Below are positions 44,307 to 55,705 of a DNA stretch of 64,000 nucleotides, in pieces. Under the pieces are notes generated by a model. It did no database searches. It was not told the DNA's origin and worked only from the letters and a program-made list of their open reading frames with translations. The stretch is from Sugiyamaella lignohabitans (Eukaryota; Ascomycota; Dipodascomycetes; Dipodascales; Trichomonascaceae), in NCBI RefSeq assembly GCF_001640025.1, contig NC_031674.1, forward strand, positions 4,464,001 through 4,528,000. Reading direction: 5' to 3'. Within the stretch, counting starts at the first letter, position 1; the number at the start of each line of letters is the position of its first letter. A program made the translations under genes and the position numbers.

Positions 44307-46415
44307 ATGTCAGTGACCTTTATCGAGCCAAACGCATCGAAATATCTAGGTTATGGTTTACGAAGCTCTTCCAATAGCCCCGGTTTACGGCAAAGCCAGT
44401 ACAAGGAGGTAGTCGATGGCGACTCTGGCTCTAAAAAGGACAGTACAAGATTCAGAAGAAGGGTTAGCTTCGACACCATAACCTCAGATGTGCCTGCGAC
44501 AACCAGCGGGACTGGCTCGGGTACCAATGACTGGTCATATTTCTGGAATTCTAGTGCGAACAATAGTAGCACTGCTTTATCGATAAGCCCGCCTTTGAAT
44601 ACTGGTTTCACCGGCAGCGCTGGTGCTAATATTGATGGAAGGAGTGTACTTAGGAGTGTTTCGCCTCCGCCTTACGATGCATCTATTGAATTTGGCGGGG
44701 GTCTATCTGGCCTTTACTCAACCAATGCAGTAGATATGATTGCAACCCCTGTTGTTAGTAATAGTGGCACTGCTGGCGGTGCTACTATATCCAATTCAGT
44801 TTCTGCAAATCTCCGTGACTATATGAAAGACAAGGACATGTCTTCATTTGTGGTACAAACGCGGCATAAAGGTTATAAAACTAGCATATCCTCACGAACT
44901 ATTCTTTTCTCGCTAACGACCAAAGAATATTCAGATCAGTCACTTAGATGGACTCTAAAAAACCTGCTGGAAGATGGCGATGAGCTGGTATGCTTAAAAA
45001 TGTATCATTCCAGTGATGAACTCGAGTCGATAGCTGCTGATTATGGCAAACGAATCATGTATCAGAAGCGAGCAGAGGCTATCCTGGACGGTATTGTCAG
45101 TATGGTTGATCCTGATCTGAAGATTAATATCGTTGTTGAGCTAGGAATCGGCAAAGTCAAGGCCCTGGCTCTGAAGACTTTGGTTCTTTATCAGCCCTCG
45201 ATAGTAGTTGTTGGTACTAGTGAAAAATCATTTTCAAACATCGCTAGAGTTAGGTACAAGAAGACCATTTCAAGTTATCTCATTGCTAGGAGTCCTGTGC
45301 CCGTTATTATTGTGTCACCCACAAGAATGACTACCACCACCAGTGAAGGAACTGTTTCTTCAGGAGGAAGTCTATTCCGTAGGGGGTACAGTATTACACC
45401 CAGTATGAGCCCAACTGATGTTTCATGTTCGCTATTGCCACCAGCTTCTGTGACCACGTCAGGGACTTCAATTCTGACTCCCTTGTCCACGTCATCGTCT
45501 GCTTCTTCTCCGCCTGTTAAAAGTTCGATTCAACCTTTCCAGTTCGCACAGAAGAGACGGAGAAGCAGTACTAGTAGTGAAGCTGAAGATGCATGGCCTG
45601 CAAATAATATTCCTGGAAGTTTGGCTTACTACAACTATATTAGTTCTGCTATAAAAGCCAACTCAAAAAATATGCCCAAAAAACGATCGAGTAGTTCAAA
45701 AAAATTCCCCCAGAAGATTGATGTCGATAATGTTCCAGCACTTCCGACCATTTTATCACCTCCTATTTATTCACAGGATATAACTAGTACGATAAGTACT
45801 AGTGTTCAAATTCCTTCTGCTCAGTCTAATGTACAGTCCAACCCACTGTCGGATCAACCGTCGGTTACTCGGGTTATTTCTCCTACTTCGGCTACAAGTA
45901 CCCCATACTCGATGATGAGTCCTGTCACTCCTCCTATGGAGATTTCACCAACCATCGAAACTTCCAAAGGTGTTGATATCGAACCGATGGTAGCAGCAAA
46001 TGTGGATCCAAACTCTGAAGTCTGTGTTTTACCTCCTACCCCCGATCTCAAGACACAGATGCAGCCTACCCTTCCAGTTCCTTCAATCACGTTTGCAGAC
46101 CCTCAGCCACCTCAAGAAAAGTGTTCGTTTGATGATACAACTCGGACACTTCTCTTACGTAGGAGATCTACCGATGACACACGGTCGACCCCATCAGCTG
46201 CTAATCTCCGTTTATCACCATCATTGTCGTCAGATGCTGCAATAAGCAGTTCAAGCAGCAACAACTCATCCAGCATAAACTTAACAACCTCTTCTATGAC
46301 GCGTAACAGGCGTGCTTCCTCTACAACTTCAAACCTTGCTCGCCAGACTATCAAATGGACATCAAAACTTAGCCCCTCGTTTCTAATACCAAAATCTTAT
46401 CGGAGGAACTCTTAG
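44307..46415 (+). CDS. universal stress protein (UspA) domain protein
   Basis: 702 residues. A single USP domain at about 195-340 begins SSRTILFSLTTKEYSD and ends SSYLIARSPVPVIIVSP. The VVVGTSEKSFSN segment corresponds to the ATP-binding G-rich loop of USP domains (usually G-x2-G-x9-G-S/T), here in the altered form seen in fungal members. The rest is low-complexity Ser/Thr/Pro: an N-terminal arm with RRRVSFDT (a likely basophilic kinase site) and a 360-residue C-terminal tail with RRRRSSTSSE-type and RRASST sites. The architecture resembles fungal USP proteins suspected to act in stress signalling. Molecular function unknown. A stop codon sits directly before the ATG, so the start is secure unless upstream splicing skips it. 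Confidence 0.85.
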   Translation: MSVTFIEPNASKYLGYGLRSSSNSPGLRQSQYKEVVDGDSGSKKDSTRFRRRVSFDTITSDVPATTSGTGSGTNDWSYFWNSSANNSSTALSISPPLNTGFTGSAGANIDGRSVLRSVSPPPYDASIEFGGGLSGLYSTNAVDMIATPVVSNSGTAGGATISNSVSANLRDYMKDKDMSSFVVQTRHKGYKTSISSRTILFSLTTKEYSDQSLRWTLKNLLEDGDELVCLKMYHSSDELESIAADYGKRIMYQKRAEAILDGIVSMVDPDLKINIVVELGIGKVKALALKTLVLYQPSIVVVGTSEKSFSNIARVRYKKTISSYLIARSPVPVIIVSPTRMTTTTSEGTVSSGGSLFRRGYSITPSMSPTDVSCSLLPPASVTTSGTSILTPLSTSSSASSPPVKSSIQPFQFAQKRRRSSTSSEAEDAWPANNIPGSLAYYNYISSAIKANSKNMPKKRSSSSKKFPQKIDVDNVPALPTILSPPIYSQDITSTISTSVQIPSAQSNVQSNPLSDQPSVTRVISPTSATSTPYSMMSPVTPPMEISPTIETSKGVDIEPMVAANVDPNSEVCVLPPTPDLKTQMQPTLPVPSITFADPQPPQEKCSFDDTTRTLLLRRRSTDDTRSTPSAANLRLSPSLSSDAAISSSSSNNSSSINLTTSSMTRNRRASSTTSNLARQTIKWTSKLSPSFLIPKSYRRNS

Positions 46416-46573
46416 GTCCTTTTTTTTGTATTATTTATAACTAATTTATTTATTTATTTCCGGATTTTGTTGTCTAAGATGATCTTGATACCTTGTAGTT
46501 TACACAATCTGGGGCGTCCAGTACAAATGAAATCCGTTCTTCAGCCGGTGGATGTTTGGACTGTCATGGCTAT

Positions 46574-47746
46574 TTACCTGACAAGGGCACCTGTCGCGGC
46601 AATATGGCATTCAAAGATTCTGTTCTCATTGAAAAGAACAAGTCTACCTGGGTCCGTGAAGCAGAAGTTTGCAACTCCATTAGGAACCAGAATCTTTCCA
46701 ATTAGGATTCCATCGCTGTTCCACACCTGAACACCATCCTCACAACCGGAATAAACATTACCCTCTGTATCGACCTTTATTCCATCAGGAGCTCCACAGT
46801 CGGCAAATGCAAACACACGCTTATTCTGTAGGATATAAGGCTTGCGGTTTCGGTTCGAGTACGGAGAAAGAACCACATCATAAGCGTATATAGTCGCAGC
46901 TGCATCAGCAACCGATGTCCCTAAACCATCATAAGCCTGTGTATCAGTAATATAACAAACTTTATAATCATGTGAAAACGCTATACCATTTGGCATGTGG
47001 ATACCATCGGCCACCACCCTGACGTCTCCCGTCTCTGGGTCAAATGAATACACTTGATTTGGTAGGTGCTTCCTCTCTCGCAGACCCTGCACGACACCAT
47101 ATGACGGATCCGTAAACCAGATAGATCCGTCTAATGGGAGAACCACCACATCATTTATGGCATTGAAAGGCCTACCATGGAAATGGTTTATCAAGACTTT
47201 ACCATTATAAGGAGGGCTGCATTCCATATGTACCAATGCACCAGGGGTATCACCAGCTCCCTGTTGACAAATTAGTGCACCGTCTTTGTAATTGGTACCA
47301 CCATTACCGCCAACTATTGTCGGCGTTGGTTTTATAACTTCCCATTTGTATTCTTCAATTGGAGCATTTGTGCTTTCTGGAATCTTTATCTTGGAGATTA
47401 CAATTGACTTCTTCTTGTCTCCTGGATTGACGAAGAACTGATTAGACGTAAAAAACACTTCCCTAAGAGAAGGAATCCATACTCCTGCTTCATGTGCAAA
47501 TGGAAAGCTGTTCTCCTCTGCAACTAGACGAAGTGATGGAGACTTTCCTAGAACTTCTAAAAAATCATCCGAAAATACTACAAACGGCTTTTCAGCAATA
47601 TTATTATGAGTGGTTAGATCTAATGGTCCCGATAAACATGTGATTGAGCTTGTGCCCCATTCCGGTTTTTCCGATCCACGTTTTGGCTGTGTTGGATAAA
47701 CAACTTTGGCAATGGGGCTAATAATCTGGATATTAGACAGGGTCAT
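46574..47746 (-). CDS. SMP-30/gluconolactonase-family lactonohydrolase
   Basis: 390-residue six-bladed beta-propeller of the SMP-30/gluconolactonase/LRE family, closest in look to fungal lactonohydrolases that open aldonate lactones. Metal-site landmarks: E86 in HEAGVWIPS, N198-D199 in FNAINDVVVLPLDGSIWFTDPSYG (here residues 195-217) and PNGIAFSHD (252-260). No signal peptide, so cytosolic. Single exon, true ATG. Convergent with the USP gene (158 bp). Its 450 bp upstream region has several CCCCAC/GCGGGG boxes. I infer a role with the neighbouring hydroxyacid dehydrogenase and sugar transporters. The actual lactone is unknown. Confidence 0.92.
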   Translation of the reverse strand: MTLSNIQIISPIAKVVYPTQPKRGSEKPEWGTSSITCLSGPLDLTTHNNIAEKPFVVFSDDFLEVLGKSPSLRLVAEENSFPFAHEAGVWIPSLREVFFTSNQFFVNPGDKKKSIVISKIKIPESTNAPIEEYKWEVIKPTPTIVGGNGGTNYKDGALICQQGAGDTPGALVHMECSPPYNGKVLINHFHGRPFNAINDVVVLPLDGSIWFTDPSYGVVQGLRERKHLPNQVYSFDPETGDVRVVADGIHMPNGIAFSHDYKVCYITDTQAYDGLGTSVADAAATIYAYDVVLSPYSNRNRKPYILQNKRVFAFADCGAPDGIKVDTEGNVYSGCEDGVQVWNSDGILIGKILVPNGVANFCFTDPGRLVLFNENRIFECHIAATGALVR

Positions 47747-48200
47747 GATACAATTCGTGTGCTATGATTATTATGGAAGAACAATGGCATGATATATACT
47801 ATCTATCATATCTACATATCTCTGGCCTTGCATATCTGAGAGGTAATCTCATTGTAGATCTCACCTCCCCCACTTAGGTCCCCCCAAATTTGTGCTGATC
47901 ATGTTTCACGCGCCCAGCCCCAAATTGCTGCCCCCACCCCCATCCCCACCCTCTTCCTTGGGGACCACACTATACGAGATATCACAGGGTCAAGTCAGCA
48001 CTATTGAGTTAGTGATTTTTGGGGGGAGCTTTGCGGGGTGGCTCTAAGGGGAAAGGTGGAGTTTGTTTCCGAGCAAGATTGTTCCCAGGTACTAACTGAA
48101 ACATACGGGAATCATATACACCGAGAACAGCTTTCATATAGTGGTGATATTTACACGTAAAAAAAAATTCTATAGCACAATATACTTGGCTTTATTATTT
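47747..48200. promoter_or_regulatory. lactonase promoter with Mig1/CreA-type GC boxes
   Basis: CCCCAC at 47868-47873, 47932-47937 and 47944-47949, and GCGGGG at 48033-48038, all fitting the SYGGGG core of Mig1/CreA repressors. Also the 3' flank of the first C2H2 regulator gene. Regulation is inferred from motifs. Confidence 0.45.
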
Positions 48201-50496
48201 CTATCCAACCTGGATATTTCGACATTCCAGATCATTGCCTACTGCCCCCTCCCATCCAAGGCTCCTCTTCACACAATTGTCCATCATTTGGCAGATTTCT
48301 ACAAGTAATGGCCAGTCGCTACCCCGTAATGCCAGCATTACCCACTTGAGAAGCCCCACAGTTCTATTCTTATTTTTCAGGTGGTCTAAATCTCGTGGAC
48401 TTGAGACAGTACTACATCTTTCAAGAAATACAAGACCACTTTCTGCGACGAGAGCCCACTCATGATCCTCTAAATGACTGCCATTAAAGTTATGAGCTAG
48501 AACATTGGATTCTGGACCATCCAAGCAGTAAGCATATGCCCAGAAAACCAAAGCACAATGTGCAATAATCATCGGTCTATGAACAAATGGGTCGGTTGTA
48601 ACAGAGTACATTGTAGGCTTTCCATTCTCCAAGAACGCACTTATAAGACCCTTCAAGGCGTGAAACGCCGCTTCCCGAGCTACTGAGGTCTTAGCCCATT
48701 CATTCATATATCTTTCAGCGTGCAAATAATCTTGTCTGATTGTTGTTTTCCCCAGAATGCGTCTATCTCCACAGAATACATGAAGTTCGTATCTTCGAGT
48801 TGTCATTGATATAAACGCATAATGAAAATGTTGCAAATAGTCCATCTTATTTAACTGCTGTTCGAGAATGTTTTCTGAAGCAGCCCGATCTTCTGAGTTA
48901 TAATCTTTCCACCAAAAATTCAGCGCCTTACCAATTGCCAAACCCCATTTCTCGCGAAATGGGATAATGATTTCTGCATCTAATGTTGATGCCTCAAGAT
49001 CTAAATTAGATATTTGAATAAAATGTGATAGTAGACCGTAAAGAAGTGCCAGCCTTCCAAGTTCGCTCCCTAAATTCATATGCTGCCCTTTTAATAGTCC
49101 TCTTAGGCCACTAATAAACGATATAGTGGGAGCATTCAATCGATCTCTATTATCTTCAGCAGAATCCCATACTCTATCATCACAAGGAAGCGACAACTGC
49201 AATTCATTGGGGTGAAGCAATTGGCCATGACTAAATAATACCGAGTGACAGACATCTAAAACAAATGCCAGAAAGACTGCCCTCTTGATAGATTCAGCTT
49301 CAACCCATTCAACCCATGTCGAGCTGTTTTCTGGATCAAGCTTTATAGAAGGATCTAACAGTGTAGATCCACGTCTAATAAGTTGAAGTGTAGTCCCATG
49401 GTGTATATGTGCACGTTCATGAATGAGTCTGCTGCTTGAACGTGTCTTCTCATACATTTCTAATAAAAGTAAACTTTGCAAAACCCATACTCTTGTTGGA
49501 GGATGAAAACTGGAAGATTTGAAGATAATCCACCGTAATGGAGCAGCTATAGCAGTCTTGAAATCTTCACTAGTTGGAGTGTATGATGCACCAATGAGTA
49601 AAATGCTTAGCAGCAGAGGGGTTGGTGCTGATTCTGCTTGGAATGATGGGCAGTGAAGAATTGGGCATTGAAAGTGGAACTTTTCCCAATAGAGATCATT
49701 GTAGGTCGCAATGCGCGATAATTCAAAATCTTCAAATTGTGCTAGTTGAGGAATTTCTAAAATCATTTCCTTTCTTTTTCTTTCTGAAATACTCATATTC
49801 TGTTCAAAGGATGGCGGTGAAGACATCTGGGAAAAATCGCGAAGCGGTGACAACAGGAAAGAATAAGGCTCCAAAGGATTCAATCTACTTGACAGCAGCC
49901 CTAATCCGGGAGTGAATAACCAGTCGGTTAGATCCTGATTAGACCCAGGTGATATCTCCGACAGAGTAGTATCAGGAGAGATTTGTTCGAGGTTTGGTTG
50001 GCTCTCTACATGTTCGTAATTATCCTCGACCGCCTGCTTGGCTGGGTAGTCTGTGGAGGCAGAAGTTGAACTCCGCGCCGTTGTATTTGCCGACCATCCT
50101 GTATTATCTTCTTTGGGGATTGTACTGTTTTCTGTGATAACGTAGCCATCAGAAGTGAAGGCTTTGTTATCAACACCTTTTAAATCCTCTTCTTTAGTCT
50201 GATCTTGATTTGCGTCCACTATATCATTAAAGGAAATATGCCGTTCAATATGTCTCAGATACAAGTCTTTTCTTACAAAGGATTTGGAGCACTCTGCAAT
50301 ATGGCACCGAAAAATATGACTCGGGTTATCTGCTCAGTTCTAGTTAGGGACTTTTACAAAGTTTCAGACCGTTATACGTACGATTGAGCTGATGCCTTAG
50401 AAGATGATCCCTTCTGGTGAAAGCTCTATGACAGTCCGAGACATTACAAACAAACTTTTTATTTGCTGTCTTACGGAGTTGTCCGCCTTTATTCAT
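48201..50496 (-). CDS. C2H2 zinc-finger + fungal-specific-domain transcription factor 1 (2 exons)
   Basis: 747 residues. Exon 1 (50496..50382) encodes MNKGG... and the first finger (CNVSDCHRAFTRRDHLLRHQLN). Exon 2 (50329..48201) completes it and gives finger 2 (CHIAECSKSFVRKDLYLRHIERH). The 52 bp intron has donor GTACGT and acceptor CTAACTAGAACTGAGCAG. The join yields HQLNHNPSHIFRCH. After an acidic/Ser-rich linker come NQDLTDWLFTPGLGLLS and a long helical region with PLLLSILLIGASY and ESIKRAVFLAFVLDVCHS, typical of the fungal-specific transcription factor domain (PF04082 type). A close paralogue lies at 56223-58593 with the same intron position and phase. Likely local regulator of the transporter/lactonase/dehydrogenase block (inferred). 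Lies 425 bp downstream of the first sugar transporter on the same strand. Confidence 0.92.
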
Positions 50497-50920
50497 TCTA
50501 AACTCTTGTTACAGCTAGAGGAGAGAAGAATATCTACTTCACCAGCTTTAAGACTCTTAAGACATTTAGATGAGCGGGGTCCGCATTTACATGCATACTG
50601 CACGATCCTGATTCGGAACCGTAAAGTGGGGGATGCTGCTTGTGATTGATAAGTAACCTGAACAGGTAACAATCCTGTCTACAGCTAGCTTCCACAGATA
50701 ATCACATGACTGTGATACCCCTGAAAACTCTGTTTCTGGGAAGCCAGTCTGAAATAAACTTATTCCTTTGGTCGGAGCTGCCCCGCACTTTTAGAAAAAG
50801 ATTTTGATAGTTCAAGTCCACTGGCCAGCTAGATAGCCTAAATCTTAAAGCCTATTAAAGTAAACTGCATTCAAATATAAAGATTACAAAGTTGTTACCT
50901 GGATTACAAACATTAACAAG
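50497..50920. other. intergenic, TF1 promoter / transporter 1 3' flank
   Basis: 424 bp, no gene. A TAACAAGAGTTTAG just before the TF1 ATG resembles an acceptor but lacks the CTAAC form. Nothing else recognised. Confidence 0.5.
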
Positions 50921-52612
50921 TTACTCAGTTTCCGGTACGGTCTCAATAAATTCTTCGTGAGTGTCCTTCTCCATTTTACCTGATTCGAGTACTGCAAAAT
51001 TGTGACTCTCAAGAGCCCCTTTTTTCGCATACAGTGCATCCACAGCTTCCAAAGATAAGCCTTTGGTCTCCTTGAAATAGAAATAAACAATGAACAAAAA
51101 CACAAAATTGAATACCGCAAAGATAATATAAGCCTTGAATCCAATATTTTGGACCGCTGAAGGTGCGATTTCAACCACCAAAAAATTGAATATCCAATTT
51201 GAAGCTGTACTGATAGCAGTACCCTTTGATCTCAATCGCAGGGGTATAATTTCAGTCGGATATACCCAGACAGTAGCCTGCATACCAAAAGTAAAAGCAC
51301 CTAGGAAAACAAATAACATAGTTGCAGCTACAATTGCAAAATTTCTGTTTCCTTCAGGATCTTGGTTAACTTTGAATACCATTCCTGCTGAAATAATAAA
51401 GGCTATCATTTGCCCTGCAGTACCAATAAGGAACAGTGGCTTTCTTCCGACCCTGTCAATTAAAAACCATGGAACAAATGAAAATGCGAAGAACCAGATA
51501 TTCAATATTCCACTCATTAGACTAGACATACGAGCACTGAAGCCAACTGAAGAAAACAATGTGTTTTCGTAGTAGAGGATAAAGTTGTTACCCGTCTTGA
51601 TTTGTTAGTTTCCGTCCATGACTTTAGAATGATTATAGTTAAATTACTTACTAGCTGCTGGAAGATTTGGACCAAACAAGCACTCCAGAGACGTCTTCTT
51701 GTTTGAAGATTATCCTCCTTGATGAAATCAATCCAAGAACCAGATCCTTCGGCTATCTCGATCATTACTGCGCTCTTAATTTGATTTAGTAGTTCGATGA
51801 CCTCATAGTCTTCGGTACCCTTATCTAGCAAACTTGAAACCACTTCAGCTGCATCTTCATTTCGATCGTGGAGCATCAAGAATCTGGGTGATTCTGGAAC
51901 AATGAAGGTCAAGATGAAAATTATGATAGGAAATATAATTTGAAATGCTGTTGGAAAGCGCCATGAAACTCCTGCATCAACGAAAGCCAGGCCATAATTA
52001 ATCCAGTAGGCTAGCAGAATACCAAAATTCAAAGAAGAGAGATATGCTGTAGCATATATTCCTCTACGGGATTTTGGTGAAACTTCTGATTGCAAAACAG
52101 GGATGGTAGACTGATAAAAGCCTACTCCGCAACCGGCAACAATCCTTCCCACAATAAGCTGTCCTAACGTAGAAGCCGAAGCCTGTAATATCGCTCCAAC
52201 GACCAAGAAGATACAACCTGTTCCAATACATTGTCGTCTGCCAAAGTTTCCACTGACCACAGCCGTCAAAATCGAACCTATGAATCCACCAATTTCATAC
52301 AACGCAACAACTGTTCCCACCAAGAAACTTCCAGGGTGGTGGAAGGTCTTGTTCCATGGGTCGCCATTAATGAAGCCTATGTAACGTTAGAGAGCACACT
52401 GCAAGCGATATTACACATTGTTATTTACCTCCCATTAAACCATTGTCATAACCTATAAATAAATTAGTTAGAATCGCACTATGCTTTAGTTAAATTTCCA
52501 ACTTACCAACACACATGAAGCCCAAACCACTCATGATTGTGATAACAACCAAAAGGGGCCTGCCTCTTAGGCCAGCAGCACCTGCAATATTCTTCTGATA
52601 AATCCCAAGCAT
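50921..52612 (-). CDS. sugar-porter MFS transporter 1 (4 exons, 24 nt microexon)
   Basis: 509-residue, 12-helix transporter of the sugar porter family. Exons: 52612..52507, 52452..52429 (24 nt), 52376..51652, 51595..50921. Introns of 54, 52 and 56 bp all have GTAA donors and CTAAC/CTAAT-type branch sites near AG. The joins restore FMCVGYDNGLMGGFINGDP in helix 1 and IFQQLTGNNFILYY in helix 7, both hallmark motifs. Other marks: GRRQ loop 2-3, VGRIVAGCGVGF, PESPRFL, DRVGRKP, ETKGLSLE. Substrate cannot be read from sequence; hexose, disaccharide or sugar-acid relatives share these motifs. Divergent from the hydroxyacid dehydrogenase with a 399 bp shared promoter. Confidence 0.93.
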
Positions 52613-53011
52613 TTGATATCAATGAACACTTTTTCTAGAGAGATGGAATCATGAGATGCCAAATACTTGTGTTATATTTATGTTCTTGATTTGATCTATC
52701 CTGGAGAAATCGCCTGTGATCGACATGGTCTAGTGTGGGGTACAGATATCCGAGTCACAAACGGTGATTGCGCACGTCAATTTCTCAATGTGGAAATGGG
52801 GACGATTATCTGTTTCGTAAAGGAAACCCCACTATCGAGCTATGGGGTTAGATCTATATGCTAGGGTGGGGAAGTGAAAGTGGGGATAAGAAATTGGGGG
52901 TTTGGGGGGATTTAAAATTACATGTTATTACAATGAACAGGATGGTGTTAATATTCAGATATAAGAGTCGGACCCATTGCGATCAGACTAGACCAGTTCA
53001 GTCAGACAACA
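52613..53011. promoter_or_regulatory. divergent promoter, transporter 1 / hydroxyacid dehydrogenase
   Basis: 399 bp between two starts. GTGGGG boxes at 52735-52740, 52866-52871 and 52880-52885, plus GGGGG runs at about 52893-52910, fit Mig1/CreA-type cores flanked by A/T. One shared control region for both genes is inferred. Confidence 0.5.
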
Positions 53012-54019
53012 ATGTCAGAAACACCATCGAAGCCCAAGCTCCTTATTTTGGGGAAACTGTCGCATATACAGAAGGAATGGAATGATTTTGCCCAAAAGTA
53101 TGAAGTGGTAGAGTTTATATCGAAGTCGAGGGATGAATTCATCACCGACTGTAAGGGAAAATATGATGGCTTAGTGGGAATTTATAGCTTCGTCACTGGA
53201 CAGCATGTTATTGGTGGCATGGATGAAGAGATAGCCAAAGCTTTACCTTCCACGCTGAAGTTTGTGTGTCATAGCGGGGCCGGTTACAATTTGATAGATG
53301 TCCAACATTTATCTCGGCGAGGAATCCAAGTTTCCAATACGCCTTTAGTTGTCAACGGGGCGACTGCCGATACAGCAATCTACTTGATGCTCGGGGCCCT
53401 AAGAAATTTTAACCGCCTAGCTACAGAATTACGGAGGAATAATTGGAACAGAAACGTTCCTGAAGCACATGATCCTGCTGGTAAGGTGCTTGGAATTCTT
53501 GGCATGGGTGGTGTTGGACAAGCTTTCCGCGATAAGGCCACAGTTTTCGGATTCTCCAAGATTCTATATCACAATCGTCACCGCTTGAGTGAGGAGGAAG
53601 AAAAAGGTGCTGAATATGTATCCTTTGATGATCTACTTGCCCAGTCAGATGTTCTTTCTTTGAATTTACCTTTAAATGCTAACACGAGAGGTATAATCTG
53701 TGCCGAAACTTTGTGTAAGTGTAAAGAAGGAGTAACTATTGTAAATGTTGGTCGCGGTGCTTTGATTAATGAAGCAGATCTTGTGAAAGCTCTGGAATCG
53801 GGTAAGGTTTACAGTGTTGGATTGGATTCTTACGAGGAAGAACCAGTAATCAATGCTGGGCTACTATCTAATGAAAACGTCTTGCTGCTACCTCACATAG
53901 GAACTCATTCTGTTGAGACTAGACGAGAAATGGAACTGGTTACCCTTCGTAATCTCAAATCGGGACTCGAAACGGGAAAGTTGATAAATCTCGTCTCAGA
54001 GCAAGTTGGTCTGTTTTAG
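53012..54019 (+). CDS. D-isomer-specific 2-hydroxyacid dehydrogenase (glyoxylate/hydroxypyruvate/2-ketoacid reductase type)
   Basis: 335 residues. Dinucleotide-binding GMGGVG at 164-169. LYHNRHR after beta-2, where Asn-Arg instead of Asp suggests NADP(H). Catalytic triad R248 (VNVGRGA), E277 (DSYEEEP) and H295 (LLPHIGTHS). Substrate-side motif SGAGYNLID at 88-96. Reduces small 2-ketoacids such as glyoxylate or hydroxypyruvate, and some relatives reduce 2-ketogluconate to gluconate. Cytosolic, no targeting signal. Single exon. Shares a promoter with sugar transporter 1 and converges on transporter 2 (93 bp). Beside a lactonase, a 2-ketoaldonate reductase role is attractive but inferred. Confidence 0.93.
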   Translation: MSETPSKPKLLILGKLSHIQKEWNDFAQKYEVVEFISKSRDEFITDCKGKYDGLVGIYSFVTGQHVIGGMDEEIAKALPSTLKFVCHSGAGYNLIDVQHLSRRGIQVSNTPLVVNGATADTAIYLMLGALRNFNRLATELRRNNWNRNVPEAHDPAGKVLGILGMGGVGQAFRDKATVFGFSKILYHNRHRLSEEEEKGAEYVSFDDLLAQSDVLSLNLPLNANTRGIICAETLCKCKEGVTIVNVGRGALINEADLVKALESGKVYSVGLDSYEEEPVINAGLLSNENVLLLPHIGTHSVETRREMELVTLRNLKSGLETGKLINLVSEQVGLF

Positions 54020-54112
54020 GTGCATGTAAGCTCATATACATAGATAGATTTCAATTTATGTCAAGCAAAGTTAAATATATGTTTGGTAAAAGAAATACTA
54101 TACCTAAAGGAT

Positions 54113-55705
54113 CTAGGCACTATGTTCGATATATTCTACTTCATCTTTGCCTAATACGTTTGTGCCTTCCGAAACTTCTCTTGTTTGTAGACGTCTTGCA
54201 ATTGGCACAACCTCGAACATGTTCTTCGAATTCATGAAAATCTCATCGATCTCCTCCAATGGTCTTGCTGCTGTCTCAGGGAAGAAAAAGTAAATAACAG
54301 GCACTATGATACACAAATTAATAATTGCAAATATGAGATAGTAACGCCAATGGATGTTATTGACGGCCGTTGGAGTCACCTCAGCAATTAAAAAGTTGAA
54401 CGCCCACGTAGTTGCAGTCGACACAGCGTTGATGTGCACTCTGTAAGCAAGTGGAGCAATTTCAGTAGCATATAAGAATGGGGGTCCAAGGAATCCTACT
54501 GGGAAAGAGAATGTGAAAAGGAAAACAAAGACAGAGGCAGCGATGGCCGCAGATTTCGCAGGAGTTTGAGAAATTGAAATGCAGAACCCTAGCATAAAAG
54601 TGCCCATACCAGCAGAAGATATAAGCATCAGTTTTCGCCTTCCGAGTCTATCAATCAAGCCATAGGCAACAAAAGAGCCCATCAATTGGAATGTGAAGAG
54701 AGCCCCTGACAAGATATGAGAAACCAGCTCTGTCAGACCGATGTAGGAAGTGAAAAGGGGTCCAGTAAAGTATGCTAACGTGTTGATACCGTTCATTCTA
54801 AAATTGGTTAGATATAATTACCGTGTAGTTCTGGTTATTTGTACTTACTGTTGGAACATCAAGCAAACAGCAGCTATCATGGTTCTATGGAAAATTCGCT
54901 CTCTGCCATTCTTAAACAACCCAAGGAAACTACCTTTACCCGTTTCCTCTAGGGATGCTTGATAGCTTTCAATACTAATTGTTATACTCATGTCATCTGG
55001 ACTTATGTCCTCTAGAACAGCTAAGACTTCGCGGGCGTCTTGAACACGGCCCACCTTGACTAGCCATCGTGGTGATTCTGGACAAAAGAGGATAAAAGCG
55101 ATCACAATCAAACCATTGAGGGTGGGAAATACAAGTTGTAATCTCCAAGAACCAGAGGAGCCCACAAAAGACATACCCAAGCCCAGCCATTGAGAGAAAG
55201 CCAAACCAACACAGATATATATACCTTCCATGACAATAAAGGTACCTCTATGACGAGCAGTGGAGCATTCAGCCTGCCAGAGTGGTACAGTAGCAGTAAC
55301 CATTCCGTAACCTAAGCCAGAAATAATTCTGCCTGCCATTAACTGACCTAGCGAAAAAGCAGATCCTTGCAAAATATGACCAATGGTTGCGATTACAGCA
55401 CCAATAAACCCGGTTTTGATTCGCCCAAGCCTATCACCAACTATAACACAACTCATAGAACCAAATATACAACCAGCTGGATACAAGGCTACGAAAGTTC
55501 CCTGAATCTGAGCATTGTGTGTTTTTTCATGGCCTGTTGTGTCCAGTGTATCGATACTGGGAAACAGGCTAATGAAAGATTTGAGATTTAGAATTCCACC
55601 AGCAGCTGCTGCATTGTATCCGAACCAGATATAAACCGGAACCACAATGGTATAGAGCATAAAATCCAACAGTCTGGGACCTCGAAATCCAAAATATTTG
55701 GCCAT
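54113..55705 (-). CDS. sugar-porter MFS transporter 2 (2 exons)
   Basis: 513 residues in exons 55705..54849 and 54797..54113, with a 51 bp intron (GTAAGT...TCTAACCAATTTTAG). The join gives LMFQQMNGINTLAYF, the helix 7 hallmark. Other marks: DRLGRIKTG, MAGRIISGLGYG, CPESPRWLVK, DRLGRRKLM, PETAARPLEEID. In helix 1, FGYNAAAAGG replaces the FGYDxGxxGG of classic hexose carriers, so the proton-coupling or substrate site differs from transporter 1. The two are distinct subfamilies, not recent duplicates. True ATG. Tail to tail with the dehydrogenase. The upstream region has three SYGGGG-type boxes. Confidence 0.92.
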
